Shown in pieces: positions 10,924 to 11,821 of a stretch of DNA of 11,821 bases. This stretch comes from an uncultured Bacilli bacterium. GTDB lineage: Bacteria; Bacillota_I; Bacilli_A; RF39; UBA660. A program made the translations under genes and the position numbers. The stretch is from assembly GCA_947589375.1 (NCBI GenBank), contig CANQAO010000026.1, forward strand, positions 1-11,821, written 5' to 3'. The notes under the pieces were generated by a model that saw nothing but the letters and a program-made list of their open reading frames with translations, did no database searches and was not told the DNA's origin. Position 1 is the first letter of the stretch; every line of letters starts with the position of its first letter.

Positions 10924-11821
10924 TTAAGAAACAATTTCTTTGAAAATCGTTTTAGCAATAACTGGGTTCGACATAATATTCATGGTCATTTTAGCTTGTT
11001 CAATTTTGCTTATTTTTTCTAAATCAACAGCCTCCGTAACATCGATTTTTTGAACTTCGTTTATTTTTTTATTATCATAGGTTATGACTAAATTTAAATT
11101 ATTTTTACTAGTAATACTGATTTTATTATTGTCTTTGGTTATCGTTCCTTCAGTTTTAGTTTTTAATATTTTATCAGTAAAAGTATAATTATATTTATTA
11201 TCATTGATTTTAGTTATTTGATAAAGTTCGGTATTTCGTAAAGCATTTATTTCTAACATTGCAAAATCTTGAAATGGACCTTTGGTATAAATATTTATAT
11301 TGATTGGAGCTTTCTTTTTAAGTTTGTCTTTTAGCTTTGTCATGGTCTTACTTATTTCCGTTTTCGCTTGGCTTTTATCTTTAAAAGACTTTAAAAAATA
11401 ATCATCATTTTCTAGTTCCGTAGTGACGTTATCTAAAATACGATCTATATTACTATCATCTAATTCAAGTGATGATTTATAAGCATTAATAGCTTTACCA
11501 TCAAGCCGCATAGCTTCTTTAGAACCTGTAAATTTTTCACTATTTAAACTTCTGATAAGGGCCATTTTAATTCTATTTAAATCGTAATTTTCATATTTAA
11601 AATCAGTTAATTTTAAATATTTATCATATAAATCAGCTGAATATAAATATAAAACATCAGCTTCACTATAAACTAAAGCATCCATAAATTTTTGATTGTT
11701 AGCTAATGTTTTAATATCCGCTTTATAAATTTTCTTATTAGAGTCGGCTTCATAATCAAGCGTTAAAGCAAAGTTAATATCTTTAGTTTGCATATTTAAA
11801 TTAAGATTCTTTTCATAGGTC
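10924..11821 (-). CDS. Beta-rich probable envelope protein, N terminus off window
   Basis: The frame is open to the right edge, so the internal Met at 11793 is not the start; about 299 residues are visible and the N terminus, including any signal peptide, is missing. The visible part begins with alternating strands (NFALTLDYEADSNKKIYKADIK, then DVLYLYSADLYDKYLKL), has a helical middle (about 75-150, with KLKDKLKKK) and returns to beta strands (YNYTFTDKILKTKTEGTITKDN, then LNLVITYDNKKINEVQKIDVT). Strand pairs describing a folded sheet followed by short tests such as YDKYLKLTDFK resemble LppX/LolA-like half-barrel lipoproteins of Gram-positives, but no diagnostic motif is visible. The assignment is a guess from overall pattern. 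It is the first gene upstream of cotE and has its own terminator, so there is no evidence for joint function. Confidence 0.7.
   Translation of the reverse strand, partial: TYEKNLNLNMQTKDINFALTLDYEADSNKKIYKADIKTLANNQKFMDALVYSEADVLYLYSADLYDKYLKLTDFKYENYDLNRIKMALIRSLNSEKFTGSKEAMRLDGKAINAYKSSLELDDSNIDRILDNVTTELENDDYFLKSFKDKSQAKTEISKTMTKLKDKLKKKAPININIYTKGPFQDFAMLEINALRNTELYQITKINDNKYNYTFTDKILKTKTEGTITKDNNKISITSKNNLNLVITYDNKKINEVQKIDVTEAVDLEKISKIEQAKMTMNIMSNPVIAKTIFKEIVS

Overview
The window comes from a very AT-rich Gram-positive chromosome. Strong GGAGG-type ribosome sites, an Asn-type T-box leader, a GatCAB operon, prepilin genes and a CotE-type spore-coat gene all point to a low-GC Bacillota, most likely a Bacilli lineage near the Mollicutes or Erysipelotrichia, for example an uncultured gut Bacilli group. 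The standard bacterial code fits: gatB ends in TGA and Trp positions use TGG. The taxonomic placement is inference.

Left end (1-1531): the right-hand edge of an integrated element. A complete tyrosine recombinase gene (145-1389, the only plus-strand gene) is followed by two 12-bp direct repeats that look like integrase arm sites, then by the 3' end of a tRNA-Ser gene without its 5' part (1470-1492), and then by a terminator that probably belonged to that tRNA. The body of the element and the intact tRNA should lie to the left of the window. A possible 85-nt small RNA is read leftward just upstream of the integrase.

Junction (1531-2200): an intergenic stretch with five copies of a TTATGT(G/T)GAA motif, including a 22-bp perfect palindrome and a 91-bp inverted-repeat unit, then an untracked 48-residue ORF and a small FeoA-like gene.

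Translation block (2204-7970, all minus strand): a good promoter at 7970-7942 drives tRNA-Ile(GAT) and tRNA-Glu(TTC). A T-box leader with an AAC (Asn) specifier comes next, then three tandem tRNA-Asn(GTT) genes with near-identical bodies but different acceptor stems, an intrinsic terminator, and gatC-gatA-gatB-aspS packed with 1-4 bp spacing or 1-bp overlap. Together these supply and amidate tRNA, so that Asp-tRNA-Asn and/or Glu-tRNA-Gln is converted to the Asn or Gln form. The AspRS carries the RDHGG motif seen in non-discriminating enzymes, whereas all three tRNA-Asn genes have G1-C72 instead of the U1-A72 pair that GatCAB normally recognises. The regulation (uncharged tRNA-Asn controlling its own genes) and this conflict of specificity signals are the most interesting parts of the window.

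Right part (8023-11821, minus strand): an overlapping pair of prepilin-like genes; rpsP-khpA (bS16 with a Lys-rich tail, and a KH RNA-binding protein) behind a near-consensus promoter; a membrane-anchored SH3b protein; cotE, starting at GTG; and a partial beta-rich envelope protein of unknown function that runs off the right edge.
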